The notes: generated by a model from the letters alone, not told the origin. A DNA stretch of 64,000 bases from Acetomicrobium thermoterrenum DSM 13490 (GCF_900107215.1 NZ_FNPD01000005.1:1-64000), one strand, 5' to 3'. Positions 34,108 to 42,438 are shown, numbered from the stretch's first letter. Numbers and translations: made by a program.

Positions 34108-34890
34108 TTACTCATTCAGGTAAAGGGAATAAAGCAGCTTGTAAACTTCCCTTAACTCGCCTGCCGGTATCTGTCCCGGGGCAGATGAGGCTACACCTAC
34201 CGCAAAGGTCAGATCCGAACCGAAGAGCCAGCCTGCGATCCTCGTGATGGAACCAAGTGCCCCCATGGACATGGTTATCAAGGGAATATCGGGAAACTCA
34301 CGCCTGGCCATCAGCGTCGCTGACATAAGGATCAGCACGTCTTCCATGGACTGGGGCATTACGGCGACCTTGGCGACGTCTCCGCCAAAGGCGATCTCCT
34401 TGGCTATGGTCGCAAAGATGACTTCTTTGGGAGGGGTTTTCTTGAAATCGTGAAAGGAGACAATTACATAAACGTCACGGGGTGAGGCAATTTGCTTTAA
34501 ATTCTTGATTTCTTCGTAGCCGCTTATAAGCTCGATGTCAACGAGGTCAACCAGTTTCTCTTCTATCGCACCTTTATAGAGGGCGTTTCTCGATTCCGCC
34601 GATACTTCCTGAAATCCGCCCTCAAGGTGGCTCCTGCACGTCAAAAGCAAGGGTATATCGGTCAATTTTCGTATATCGCCAAGGACTTTCATGGAAGTTT
34701 GTTTGTCTGTTATGAAGTTCCAGGCGTCAACCCTAAGCTCGATTACGTCCGGAGAGCCTGAAATCGCCTTCTTGGCCTCCTCTAAAGCTGCCTCGGGTGT
34801 TTTCCCCACCAGGGGAAAGCAAATCAGTGGCTTGTCTCCTCCAAGTTTCTTTCCCCTAACGACGATCGGCTTAGCTGCCTTCAGTCTCAC
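34108..34890 (-). CDS. aroD: Type I 3-dehydroquinate dehydratase
   Basis: From GTG 34890, seven bases after AGGAGG, the product is 260 residues; the frame extends 14 codons upstream but without a better start signal. Motifs: ELRVDAW, LTCRSHLEGG, VSFHDFKKTP with the catalytic His and VAKVAVMPQS with the Schiff-base Lys. It converts 3-dehydroquinate to 3-dehydroshikimate. Together with aroE and an adjacent IclR regulator, but with no other aro genes here, it could serve quinate/shikimate use rather than only biosynthesis. Confidence 0.92.
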   Translation of the reverse strand: MRLKAAKPIVVRGKKLGGDKPLICFPLVGKTPEAALEEAKKAISGSPDVIELRVDAWNFITDKQTSMKVLGDIRKLTDIPLLLTCRSHLEGGFQEVSAESRNALYKGAIEEKLVDLVDIELISGYEEIKNLKQIASPRDVYVIVSFHDFKKTPPKEVIFATIAKEIAFGGDVAKVAVMPQSMEDVLILMSATLMARREFPDIPLITMSMGALGSITRIAGWLFGSDLTFAVGVASSAPGQIPAGELREVYKLLYSLYLNE

Positions 34891-34952
34891 GGATTTGTCC
34901 TCCTTTTTCGTATTTAGACATATTTGCATCAAATTTTTGCCTTTTCGATACC

Positions 34953-35753
34953 CTAATCTTTGCCTCCCGACATTGCGGCTTCCAGGTCTTTTGAATAACC
35001 CAATTGATAGGAAATTTCGCTTGCTGCGTTCATAATCGCCTCTATCACCTGGGGAGTTATTTCAAAACGAGAGACGGGACCGCTGGCGCTTAAGGAGGCA
35101 AGTATCTTTCCTTCTTCGTCGAAGACTGGCGCAGCAACTGCTACAACCTCGATATCTCTCTCGCCGAAACTTACTGCATATCCCTGCCTTCTAATTTTGG
35201 CAAGTTCCTCTTTAAAGAGAGTGACATCAGAGATTGTGTTTTTGGTCAAAGGTTTAAGTCGCGTATGGGAGATCAGCCTATCAACGAAATCCTCAGGTTG
35301 CCAGGCGACCAACACCTTCCCGGCAGCTCCGCAATATGAAGGGATCTTCTGGCCAAGGCGGACCACCTGTCTTACCAGGTGAATGCCTTCCGCCTGCTCA
35401 ATACAGACGCGATCAAAACCGTCTAAAACGTAAAGGTTTACGGTCTCCTCCGTAAGATCGCGGAGCCGCTCCATTATGGGAGGGGCAACGTAATTAATGT
35501 TCATCGTGTTAGCCGCTATCGCTCCAAGGTGAAAGAGCTTCACGCTGAGACGATATTTGCCGCTCTTCGGGTCCTGGCAGACATAACCTTCATCCTGGAG
35601 GACTTGAAGCAGCCAGTGGACCGAGCTTCTCGGTAGCCCTAGCTTCTTTGCGATTTCGCTCACTCCAAGAAAGGACTCCTCCAAAGAAAAGGCAGAAAGC
35701 ACCTTTAAAGCTCGTCGAATTGATGTGCCCTTTTCCCTTTCAGCCATCTGCAA
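34953..35753 (-). CDS. IclR-family transcriptional regulator
   Basis: 266 residues. N-terminal helix-turn-helix (LGVSEIAKKLGLPRSSVHWL) and the C-terminal IclR effector domain (RQVVRLGQKIPSYCGAAGKV, SFGERDIEVVAVAAPVFDEE). The gene precedes aroD on the same strand with 62 bases between, so it probably controls that cluster and itself. Candidate palindromic operators lie at 35872-35904 next to a consensus promoter. Confidence 0.87.
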   Translation of the reverse strand: MQMAEREKGTSIRRALKVLSAFSLEESFLGVSEIAKKLGLPRSSVHWLLQVLQDEGYVCQDPKSGKYRLSVKLFHLGAIAANTMNINYVAPPIMERLRDLTEETVNLYVLDGFDRVCIEQAEGIHLVRQVVRLGQKIPSYCGAAGKVLVAWQPEDFVDRLISHTRLKPLTKNTISDVTLFKEELAKIRRQGYAVSFGERDIEVVAVAAPVFDEEGKILASLSASGPVSRFEITPQVIEAIMNAASEISYQLGYSKDLEAAMSGGKD

Positions 35754-35775
35754 TGCACTCCCTTAAATGAGTTAG

Positions 35776-35868
35776 CTTTAGTGAAGCTCCTTCTTTGCCT
35801 TTTCCAAACCGTCACGGCCCTGATACCTCAGCGCAATCTCTTCTTCAGTGAGATAGCGCGACTCCAAG
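35776..35868 (-). other. Short open frame or relic upstream of iclR
   Basis: The minus strand reads about 28 codons, LESRYLTEEEIALRYQGRDG then LEKAKKELH and a stop, from a TTG with no ribosome-binding site. It is strongly protein-like (amphipathic, acidic/basic) and resembles the C-terminal end of a lost gene. Family not recognised. Confidence 0.4.
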
Positions 35869-35871
35869 TGT

Positions 35872-35904
35872 GTTCAGTAATATTGAACAATGTTTTACAT
35901 TGTT
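35872..35904. promoter_or_regulatory. Overlapping palindromes, probable IclR operator
   Basis: AACAATGT-TTT-ACATTGTT (35886-35904) is a perfect 8-bp inverted repeat. The adjacent GTTCA-N7-TGAAC (35872-35888) is a second one. Both lie just downstream of the promoter at 35918-35945, the position expected for a repressor site. Confidence 0.6.
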
Positions 35905-35917
35905 GTAACCTAATTGT

Positions 35918-35945
35918 ATTCTATCAAAATATTTTTCTCTGTCAA
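35918..35945 (-). promoter_or_regulatory. Consensus promoter toward iclR-aroD-aroE
   Basis: On the minus strand TTGACA (35940-35945) and TAGAAT (35918-35923) are separated by 16 bases. It is followed at once by the palindromes at 35872-35904. Confidence 0.65.
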
Positions 35946-36026
35946 GCATCTTTTTCAAAACATGTCACTTGCCTATCAAAATAAAGCGATATGAGGTATA
36001 TCGACGGTATTTTTATAGGAGATACA

Positions 36027-36106
36027 AAAAAGACGGAGACCTAGTTAGCGGTCAGGTCAACTTTTTTTTCGGGATGACCGACCGGGAAACCGTGTCTCCG
36101 TCTTTT
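36027..36106. terminator. Long bidirectional hairpin, probable terminator of the TusA-YedE operon
   Basis: AAAAAGACGGAGAC (36027-36040) pairs with GTCTCCGTCTTTTT (36093-36106), and an inner arm CGGTCAGGTCA (36049-36059) pairs with TGACCGACCG (36075-36084). T runs lie on both sides. The two-tier, 80-base structure is larger than a simple terminator and could be a small structured RNA. Confidence 0.6.
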
Positions 36107-36157
36107 TGCTTAAACGCCGAGACTTTAACGGCAGTTATTTAACTGCAAACCAATTTT

Positions 36158-36379
36158 TTACTTTCTTAATGTGATCTTAAAACCGCCCTCGGGCATCTCG
36201 TCGTATTGGGCGGTCCAGCCCTGGCTTTTTGCGTAGCGGGTGACGTTCATCACGGAAGTCATCGTGTCGACCAACACATAAATTTCACTGCATGCTGATC
36301 TTTCGATGGCCTTTTTCGTCTCGACTACCGGCTGAGGGCAGGAAAGCCCTCTAGCATCTACAGTTATGGATTCAGCCAT
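36158..36379 (-). CDS. TusA/SirA-family sulfur-carrier protein
   Basis: From ATG 36379 (GAGGTG upstream) 73 residues. The TusA signature DARGLSCPQPVVETKKAI with the sulfur-accepting Cys in CPQP is clear, as is the second half of the fold. TusA-like proteins relay persulfide sulfur (or selenium, for YedF relatives). It is 21 bases downstream of the YedE transporter gene, so it is the likely cytoplasmic acceptor of what YedE imports. Confidence 0.9.
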   Translation of the reverse strand: MAESITVDARGLSCPQPVVETKKAIERSACSEIYVLVDTMTSVMNVTRYAKSQGWTAQYDEMPEGGFKITLRK

Positions 36380-36399
36380 AATTTTCACCTCTTTAGTCT

Positions 36400-37491
36400 T
36401 TATATCTTTTCTCGCATCAGAAAGCCGACGCTAAGGCAAAACATTATTCCTATTATCGTCGCTGCCGGTCCGAATGCGCCCGGGCCCGTGCCTGAGCTGG
36501 CAAGGCTAAAGTTATGCGCTGTGGCAGCGCCAAAAAGCATTCCCAGTATGAAGACGGCAGCGTCTCCGTCCCCTTCTCCGCTCATGATAAACTGTCTTCC
36601 CGGGCATCCACCCGCAAGGGTGAAGGCAAGGCCCGACAGCACCATCCCTAAGGCGTTCCACAGTACGTTCGTGTGGGCAATGGGCTGCCCTTCAAAGCCG
36701 AGCTTGAATTGACCGAGAAGCAGATTGGTGACGAAAGCAGCGATGACAAAAGCTATTATCCCGTTGAAGAGGTGAAAATCCTTGAACATTATGAGGTCGC
36801 GCAAGGCCCCGACGGTGCAAAAACGGCTTCGTTGGGCCAACCACCCGATCAAAAGCCCCGCGGCAAGCGACAAAGCGACGGGTGCTGCCATGGAGCCGGG
36901 GCCTTTTTCGGAAAAAAATATAGCAGACGAGCCCTCGGGACCGAAGCTTGGACGCAAGAGGACAAAGGCGATGAGCGTTATCGCCGCAAGGGGCATGATA
37001 TAACCCAGGGGTTTTTTCGCCGGATAATTCCTGCCCAGGCTAAAACCTCGCCACAGAAAGGCGATCCCTATGGCCACGCCAACTGTCAGTCCAAGGATGC
37101 CGGGGATGGCGTTTAAATCTCCGGCGCTCAAACGAATGTAAGCCCGCCACGGACACCCCAGAAAAACCAAGGCCCCGATCATGGCGAAAAAGCCGAGGAA
37201 AAAGCGAACGATCGGGGAAGAACCAGTCCTGGGCTTATATTCCCTGAAAATTAAGGAAGAAATGAAGGAGCCCAATATGAAGCCGGCAAGCTCTGGCCGA
37301 ATATATTGCACAACGGCTCCCCTGTGAAGCCCCAAAGCTCCGGCGATATCCCTAGTGAAACAGGCTACGCAAATCCCCATATTGCCGGGATTGCCCCAAA
37401 AGGTAAGGAGAGGTGCCAAAATTCCGACGGCGATTCCCGTCAGAATCGGGCCTTTGCGAGACATAAGTGCACGATTTAATGCTTGAAACAT
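36400..37491 (-). CDS. yedE: YedE-family transporter (thiosulfate/selenium-associated)
   Basis: 363 residues and about nine or ten membrane segments. Cysteine motifs GNMGICVACFTRDIAGALGL, FLGCPWRAYIRLSAGDLNAI, QRSRFCTVGALRDLIMF and TLAGGCPGRQFIMSGEGDGD are those of YedE proteins linked with selenium or sulfur metabolism. Coupled with the TusA-like gene. Whether it carries a sulfur or selenium compound cannot be told from sequence; no selD or selA lies nearby. Confidence 0.88.
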   Translation of the reverse strand: MFQALNRALMSRKGPILTGIAVGILAPLLTFWGNPGNMGICVACFTRDIAGALGLHRGAVVQYIRPELAGFILGSFISSLIFREYKPRTGSSPIVRFFLGFFAMIGALVFLGCPWRAYIRLSAGDLNAIPGILGLTVGVAIGIAFLWRGFSLGRNYPAKKPLGYIMPLAAITLIAFVLLRPSFGPEGSSAIFFSEKGPGSMAAPVALSLAAGLLIGWLAQRSRFCTVGALRDLIMFKDFHLFNGIIAFVIAAFVTNLLLGQFKLGFEGQPIAHTNVLWNALGMVLSGLAFTLAGGCPGRQFIMSGEGDGDAAVFILGMLFGAATAHNFSLASSGTGPGAFGPAATIIGIMFCLSVGFLMREKI

Positions 37492-37773
37492 CTTTCAAAC
37501 CACCTTTCCGGAAGCTTAAATTTTCTAGTAGAAAGCAAAGCACATCTCCACCGTCAATGCACCCCTTATGCGTGCTTAGAGGCGCTTCAAAACTTCCGAA
37601 AAAAGGCGGGCAAAATAATCGAGGAAGATCCGGAACGAGTCAAAACTTTAGAGGGTTGGGCCACGTTCGCCCCTCGATCGACCGAAAATCATTGCCCCGG
37701 GAGCCAAAATTGAAGCGCCAAAGCAAAAAAGCCTTCGGGTGCATGAATGCGGAACCCGCATCCTTCCCGGGCC

Positions 37774-37852
37774 TCATCGGCGATCGATGACAGACAACAT
37801 GGACAAACCCTCCTTTCGCACAAATTTTTGGTAAAATTCCAAGAGCATAATA
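37774..37852 (-). promoter_or_regulatory. Promoter-proximal leader: strong SD plus nine-codon frame (including the stop)
   Basis: AAAGGAGGG (37808-37816) is spaced seven bases from an ATG at 37800 that opens MLSVIDRR and stops at 37774. A TATTAT lies upstream (37847-37852), with TTGACT 19 bases before it (37872-37877). The 280 bases between this stop and yedE have several short protein-like frames on both strands but none long or consistent. It may be a leader peptide or the head of a decayed gene. Confidence 0.4.
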
Positions 37853-38032
37853 TCACAAAAAAGGGAGTTTAAGTCAATTTCATAAATTGTCTAAATATAT
37901 CGAGATTATCTAAATTATCCGACGTATCAAAGGTTGGGATCCGCACAAAACCAAAATACTCCTCTTTGCCCTTGCAAAAATACAGAACAGGGTTTTATAT
38001 TGTTTGGGTAACCTAATTAGGAGGTGTTGTCC

Positions 38033-38674
38033 ATGAAATTAATTGCCGTAAACGGAAGCCCAAGGAAAAAGTGGAACACCGCAACTTTGCTCGAGCACGC
38101 CCTAAAAGGAGCAGAATCGGCAGGAGCCGAGACGAAGCTGGTGCATCTTTACGATCTCGATTACAAGGGCTGCATAAGCTGCTTTGCCTGTAAGTTAAAA
38201 GGCGGGAAAAGCTTTGGAAAGTGTGCCGTAAATGACGATTTGGCTCCCCTTCTAGAGGAGATACGAACTGTTGATGTCATGATCTTGGGATCTCCCATTT
38301 ACTTTGGAGACGTCACGGGAGAGATGAGGTCTTTCCTGGAAAGGCTCTTTTTCCAATTTCCCATCTACGAGCCCGACGCTGTGGTCCGGCAGCCTAAAAA
38401 GGTCCGCACTGCATGGGTCTATACGATGAACGTGACGGAAGAGCTCGCAAAACAGATGGGTTACGACCGAATGTTTCGTAACAACGCAGCACTTCTTGAA
38501 AGGTTTTTCGGCCCCTGCGAGTCGCTTATATGCTACGACACGCTGCAGTTCGACGACTACTCCAAGTACGCTGCCAGGCGCTTTGACCCCGTTGCCAAAA
38601 AGAGGCGCCACGAAGAGGTATTCCCCAAAGACTGCAAGCGTGCTTACGAGCTGGGCGTGAGGCTGGTAAAGTAA
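38033..38674 (+). CDS. NADPH-dependent FMN reductase/flavodoxin-like iron-sulfur flavoprotein family
   Basis: From ATG 38033, eight bases after AGGAGG, 213 residues. It has a flavodoxin-like fold: the FMN phosphate loop AVNGSPRKKWNTATLLEHAL, the cysteine pair GCISCFACKLKG and the flavin-contacting LGSPIYFGDVTGEMRSFLER. Such proteins are electron carriers or quinone/NAD(P)H reductases in anaerobes. The cysteines (CxxC) are fewer than the compact four-Cys motif of true iron-sulfur flavoproteins, so a cluster is uncertain. Single-gene unit. Confidence 0.85.
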   Translation: MKLIAVNGSPRKKWNTATLLEHALKGAESAGAETKLVHLYDLDYKGCISCFACKLKGGKSFGKCAVNDDLAPLLEEIRTVDVMILGSPIYFGDVTGEMRSFLERLFFQFPIYEPDAVVRQPKKVRTAWVYTMNVTEELAKQMGYDRMFRNNAALLERFFGPCESLICYDTLQFDDYSKYAARRFDPVAKKRRHEEVFPKDCKRAYELGVRLVK

Positions 38675-38758
38675 TTTTTAGAGGTCTATCCAGAGCCGTT
38701 TAACTCTGAGAGAAGCATTTTCGTAGAACTTTCATTTGTTTTCAGTGTATAGCTGTCA

Positions 38759-38851
38759 AGGGACAGGGAAAATGTCATCCCTCCTTTGCTGCCGTTGTAA
38801 CTGGGTGAATTTGTTCCCTGGGGTTTGGCTTGTTGCCGTACCACCTCCTCC
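38759..38851 (-). mobile_element. End fragment of an ISNCY-type element
   Basis: The 93 bases match 41733-41824 almost exactly, covering the last codons of the ISNCY transposase (RRWYGNKP-like, then AAKEG-stop) and the element end GGGACAG-GAAAATGTCAT. It is joined abruptly at 38852 to a serine recombinase fragment, so two mobile elements have been fused by deletion. Confidence 0.7.
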
Positions 38852-39160
38852 GAGGAGCAGCGAAACCGCTTCCGTAGCCTCGGCTGCGACCTGATGCGGG
38901 TATGGGAAGGCTCCACCACCAAAGACCGTGACAGAAAGGAACTGCTCCGTACTCTGTTGGAGGAAGTCAACATCACCTTAGGCAAGGGCAACTCCCAGGT
39001 GCATCTCATTATGCGCTGGCGAGGAAGAGCCGTCTCGGAGCTTGACCTCCCCATCAAGCGGCACCACCAGGCATCGATTTGCACTGACGAAATACTGTCG
39101 AGCTTGTCCGTCGTCTGGATGTTCATTACCCCAATGGCGTCATCGCAGGCAAATGGCAAA
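38852..39160 (+). pseudogene. Serine recombinase (C-terminal part), truncated and frameshifted
   Basis: The plus strand reads RFRSLGCDLMRVWEGSTTKD, RDRKELLRTLLEEVNITLGK and LIMRWRGRAVSELDLP. This is the region after the zinc ribbon in large serine recombinases and related site-specific recombinases. Near 39088 the frame shifts and continues as TVELVRRLDVHYPNGVIAGK, another recombinase-type segment. The catalytic N-terminal domain is missing. Confidence 0.7.
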
Positions 39161-39227
39161 AAACAAATCGAAAAACAACGCCCCGGGAAACTTTTTTCAT
39201 CTTTTTTGGTTTTCAAAGAAATCTAGG

Positions 39228-39465
39228 CTACCAGCTTTGCCACACTATGTCGAATATCCGGTTAGGCGCGTAATACGATGCATCCTCAGCTGCAGCCCCC
39301 TTAAGGTTATCCTCCGATAAGGCGTGAGATGTAAGCATCAATGCGGGGATTTTACTCTTTTTGGCGATTTCTAAGAGGTCAAATCCCTTAACTTCCATAA
39401 TATCCAGAATCGCGACATCGCAATCATTGTCTTCGAGCAAAATCTTGGCTGTATCGAAGGAAACT
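39228..39465 (-). pseudogene. Response-regulator receiver domain fragment
   Basis: The minus strand reads VSFDTAKILLEDNDCDVAIL, then DIMEVKGFDLLEIAKKS, IPALMLTSHALSEDNLKGA and a stop. It holds the phospho-acceptor strand (AILDIMEVKG) and the Thr/Ser switch strand (ALMLTSHA) of a CheY-like domain. The N-terminal strand and helix are cut off behind a TGA, so it is a relic. Confidence 0.65.
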
Positions 39466-39498
39466 CATATGCCTTTGCTCTAATAAGGGAACCTCTTC

Positions 39499-39532
39499 AA
39501 AAAAACGCGAGGCACGGAAAATTTCCAGTGCC
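39499..39532 (-). terminator. Terminator of the AOR gene
   Basis: On the minus strand GGCAC-T-GGAAA pairs with TTTCC-GTGCC, followed within six bases by seven T. It lies just after the stop codon of the aldehyde oxidoreductase. Confidence 0.8.
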
Positions 39533-39548
39533 CCGCCCATTATAGATC

Positions 39549-41447
39549 TTAGCTTCCTTTTTTCCAGACTTGGTCGATAAGTTGTTCTAACCCAAGTTTT
39601 TTCATCGTGCTGCTTAGCGGTTTCCCGGTATGTCTATCCCAGCCCATAGCTTGATAAAAGTCTCGCACCCAGCCTTCGATATAAGGGGCAACGCTCAGGC
39701 CGGCTGCGTCCTTAGCATCGGGAGGAGCAGGATCTGTAAGCCGTGGTGAAACCTTGTAGTCATCTTCGGCGGTCAACCCGCGGCTCATGTTGAAAATCCT
39801 CTCAAGGGCCATAATCCTGTCGCCGCATAGCCTGGCGTCCTCTTCTGTAAAATCATCCCATCCTACTACGCTGGCGACTGCTTCCGAGGTAATTTTCATA
39901 ATGCCAGGAATGCCCCAAGTTGCGAACCAGCAAGTCCCATGAGAATCATTCCACATTTTGATCCCAGCCGTTGCGGCGACCTCCTTGCCTTTCCCATACC
40001 GGCCTAACGGATTCGCCTTCTCAGGGTAGCCTGCGTCAGCTTCAGCCGTCCAGCAGTCAGCTCCCGGCGAAGGCCATCCCGCACCTCCACCAACCACTTG
40101 CCCCAAAAGTACGCCCCACGCTCTTCTCCAGTCATGAAGGTTCATGCCCGCTCCCTTGATGTCAACGGAAGCATGGGGCAATCCAACACGCTGGGCGGCA
40201 GCTTTCGGTCCGTCGGCCAGCATATTGGCGAATGCTCCTTCCCTGTGAGCAATCCTATTGAGAAGTGTCTTAATTGCCTCGAGATTCCCCCATGTCAATT
40301 CAAGCCCTTCTGTTTCCTTTGTGGTAAGTAGGCCTTTTTCATAGGCCTCGAAGGCGACCGCCATCGCACAACCGGCTGTACTCGTTTCTAACCCAAGGCG
40401 ATCGTACATGTCCGTTAGATAGAAAGCCTCGCCGGGATCATTTGCGCCAGCCCCAACAATCGAAGCGGCGCCTTCCATGTTTTCGCCACCACCAGAAAGA
40501 GATGCAACATAACCTTTAAAAGGCCCTTCTATTACCTCTACGTCATAACTGCAACCAATCGGGCATCGGAAACAAGGCTTAGGGGTGATCTTTTGCTTGC
40601 CCATCCGATCGCCAAAGCCCGGTAAATCGTTTGCCGTCCAGTTGTTAACGGAAAGACCGACGAGGCCTTTGACGCCCACATATTCATCTCTGGGAACACC
40701 AGCTTGTCCTACGATGGGTGCAACACCCAGTTTTGTAGCCATCTTACCCCACTCGCCAACGAGTTTCTTAAGGTTTTCCGGATTGGCTACTTGGACTTCT
40801 CCTGTCCCATGCACAGCTATGGCCTTCAACTTTTTCGCTCCCATTACCGTGCCGCCACCTGAGTGGGCAAAGGAGTGGTTCTTGTCATGTTCAATCAGAG
40901 CGCCGGCACACAGATTCTCCCCTGCCGGGCCGATAGCATTCACACTAACCCCTTTTCCAGGTTCCAAAGAAAAGCCAAGGTCTGTCTTTATCAAGTCCTC
41001 GGTTTCATGCGTGTCTTTGCCCAGGTATTTGCCTGCATCCCTCAGTTCGACTTGGCCGTCATTTATCCAGAGGTAAACCCACTTTTCTGATGCTCCGGTG
41101 ATAATGATGCCGTCATACCCTGCCATTTTCAAGTATGGTCCAAACCACCCATGGCCATGAGACCGGCCAGCCGTAAATCCGGTATCTGCATTCAACAAGG
41201 TTAGAGTGCAGTTTGTACCTGATATAACTCTTGTGCCCGTTAGCGGGCCCGTCATAAAAATAAGTGGATTCTCGGGATCCAAGGGACCGGCTCCCGCGGG
41301 CAGCTCTTTCATGAGATACCACAGGCCTAAACCGAAGCCGCCAATGTACTTCCTCATAACGCTTTCATCCGGCAGAGGCTCAGTTTTAATAGAGCCAGTT
41401 GTCAGATCCACCCTCAATACCTTTCCTATATATCCGCCTTTTATCAT
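39549..41447 (-). CDS. Aldehyde:ferredoxin oxidoreductase (tungsten, AOR family)
   Basis: 632 residues, normal AOR length. The N-terminal domain opens GGYIGKVLRVDLTTGSIKTE and contains the pterin-contacting GTNCTLTLLNADTG and GRSHGHGWFGPYLK. The iron-sulfur cluster cysteines appear as CFRCPIGC (about residue 295), with a fourth candidate in SHGTCWF. It oxidises aldehydes to acids with ferredoxin, typical of amino-acid-fermenting anaerobes. Start ATG 41447 follows AGGAGG by ten bases. Monocistronic; no MoaD or ferredoxin partner gene is adjacent. Confidence 0.93.
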   Translation of the reverse strand: MIKGGYIGKVLRVDLTTGSIKTEPLPDESVMRKYIGGFGLGLWYLMKELPAGAGPLDPENPLIFMTGPLTGTRVISGTNCTLTLLNADTGFTAGRSHGHGWFGPYLKMAGYDGIIITGASEKWVYLWINDGQVELRDAGKYLGKDTHETEDLIKTDLGFSLEPGKGVSVNAIGPAGENLCAGALIEHDKNHSFAHSGGGTVMGAKKLKAIAVHGTGEVQVANPENLKKLVGEWGKMATKLGVAPIVGQAGVPRDEYVGVKGLVGLSVNNWTANDLPGFGDRMGKQKITPKPCFRCPIGCSYDVEVIEGPFKGYVASLSGGGENMEGAASIVGAGANDPGEAFYLTDMYDRLGLETSTAGCAMAVAFEAYEKGLLTTKETEGLELTWGNLEAIKTLLNRIAHREGAFANMLADGPKAAAQRVGLPHASVDIKGAGMNLHDWRRAWGVLLGQVVGGGAGWPSPGADCWTAEADAGYPEKANPLGRYGKGKEVAATAGIKMWNDSHGTCWFATWGIPGIMKITSEAVASVVGWDDFTEEDARLCGDRIMALERIFNMSRGLTAEDDYKVSPRLTDPAPPDAKDAAGLSVAPYIEGWVRDFYQAMGWDRHTGKPLSSTMKKLGLEQLIDQVWKKGS

Positions 41448-41698
41448 TTTTGTTTTACCTCCTGTTTCTTTTTCGTTTTCTGATCATTATAAAGTTTACT
41501 TTTGGCCCTGTTTCGTTGACTCCGTCGACCTTGGGGAAATGGTATAATTCCATTTCGGATTTAGATCGTGATATTGTATACTGAGCTCTTCCTCCAAACC
41601 TTTTATCATTTTATCGTTTTAGCATTTCCTCCTTTTATCATCTCATTATATGCCCCACCCCGATTCTTATCAAGCAAAAAAAACTTAAAAATTTCAAC

Positions 41699-41752
41699 GG
41701 ACAGGGAAATGTCATGGGTAAAGGGCCTATATGGGACAGTGAAAATGTCATC
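41699..41752. mobile_element. ISNCY element end, doubled terminal motif
   Basis: GGACAGGGAAATGTCAT and GGACAGTGAAAATGTCAT occur 36 bases apart just past the transposase stop. The same motif ends the fragment at 38759. They look like terminal or subterminal repeats of the element. The 41448-41698 stretch before it is AT-rich and holds nothing else I recognise. Confidence 0.45.
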
Positions 41753-42240
41753 CCTCCTTCGCTGCCGTTGTAACTGGGTGAATCTGTTCCCTTGGGTTTG
41801 GCTTGTTGCCGTACCACCTCCTCCATGGATGGTCAGGAGCGGGTATTACAGGGGTTTTCTCCTTCGCGTCCTTTTCAGTCTTCTTTGCGGTATCCTTCAA
41901 GGAGTCCTTCCTGTCATCGGTTCCACGGCGAAGCGTGCATTGTGCTTGTCAGGATATGTGGCAAGGAAGGCATTGGCCTCCTCGATGGTGGTGATGCCTG
42001 CCAGTCGCATGACGACGACGAGCCGGTGCTGAAGGGTACTCCAGAGGCGTTCCACCTCCCCTTTCGCCTGTGCTGAAGAGGCCTTCAGCGGCTGGGTGTT
42101 CAGGATATCCAGGGCTTTCCCGAATTGTGTGAGAGCGACAGTGTAGCCCTTGAGTTCCTCTTTGGCGGAAAGCTTTCCTGATTTGGGAGAGAAGAAGATC
42201 GTATGCGCATCGGAGTATAAAATCCCCGAGAAGTTCTGGG
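41748..42240 (-). pseudogene. ISNCY-family (IS1202-group) transposase, C-terminal part, frameshifted
   Basis: The minus strand reads FSGILYSDAHTIFFSPKSGK, a QFGKALDILNTQPLKASSAQ segment, then AKGEVERLWSTLQHRLVVVM and RLAGITTIEEANAFL. This is the end of a DDE core with the catalytic Glu in GEVERLW. The frame stops at 41897-41899 and continues in another frame as PDHPWRRWYGNKPNPREQIH to a stop at 41748. The N-terminal half is replaced at 42236 by an interspersed repeat copy. Confidence 0.75.
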
Positions 42241-42264
42241 GTCGGATCTTTAATCTTGAATTTT
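42236..42264 (+). repeat. Interspersed repeat copy 2
   Basis: GGGGTCGGATCTTTAATCTT core followed by GAATTTTAA. It abuts the 5'-truncated ISNCY transposase relic, so the truncation point and repeat coincide. 42265-42438 beyond it is AT-rich with no gene seen. Confidence 0.85.
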
Positions 42265-42438
42265 AATTTAACAGGTTAACATAAAAAGCTATTTTAGGTT
42301 TCACAAATGCCACCGAGATCAGTGCCTGTTAAGGGCGGGCTCAGTAGTATTTGTATGTTTATCAAATATATGACGCATATAATAGGGGTTAATTAATAAC
42401 AGTGGGGTTTAATATTTTAAATTAATCATTCTAGGATT

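Noticed and set aside
37483-37713. Plus-strand small gene between yedE and the flavin reductase
   Set aside because: Its second half looks protein-like, but it starts inside the 5' end of yedE on the other strand, has no ribosome-binding site and no family match.
38852-39160. Prophage or integrative element marked by the serine recombinase
   Set aside because: The recombinase is truncated and frameshifted and no phage structural, replication or attachment features are near.
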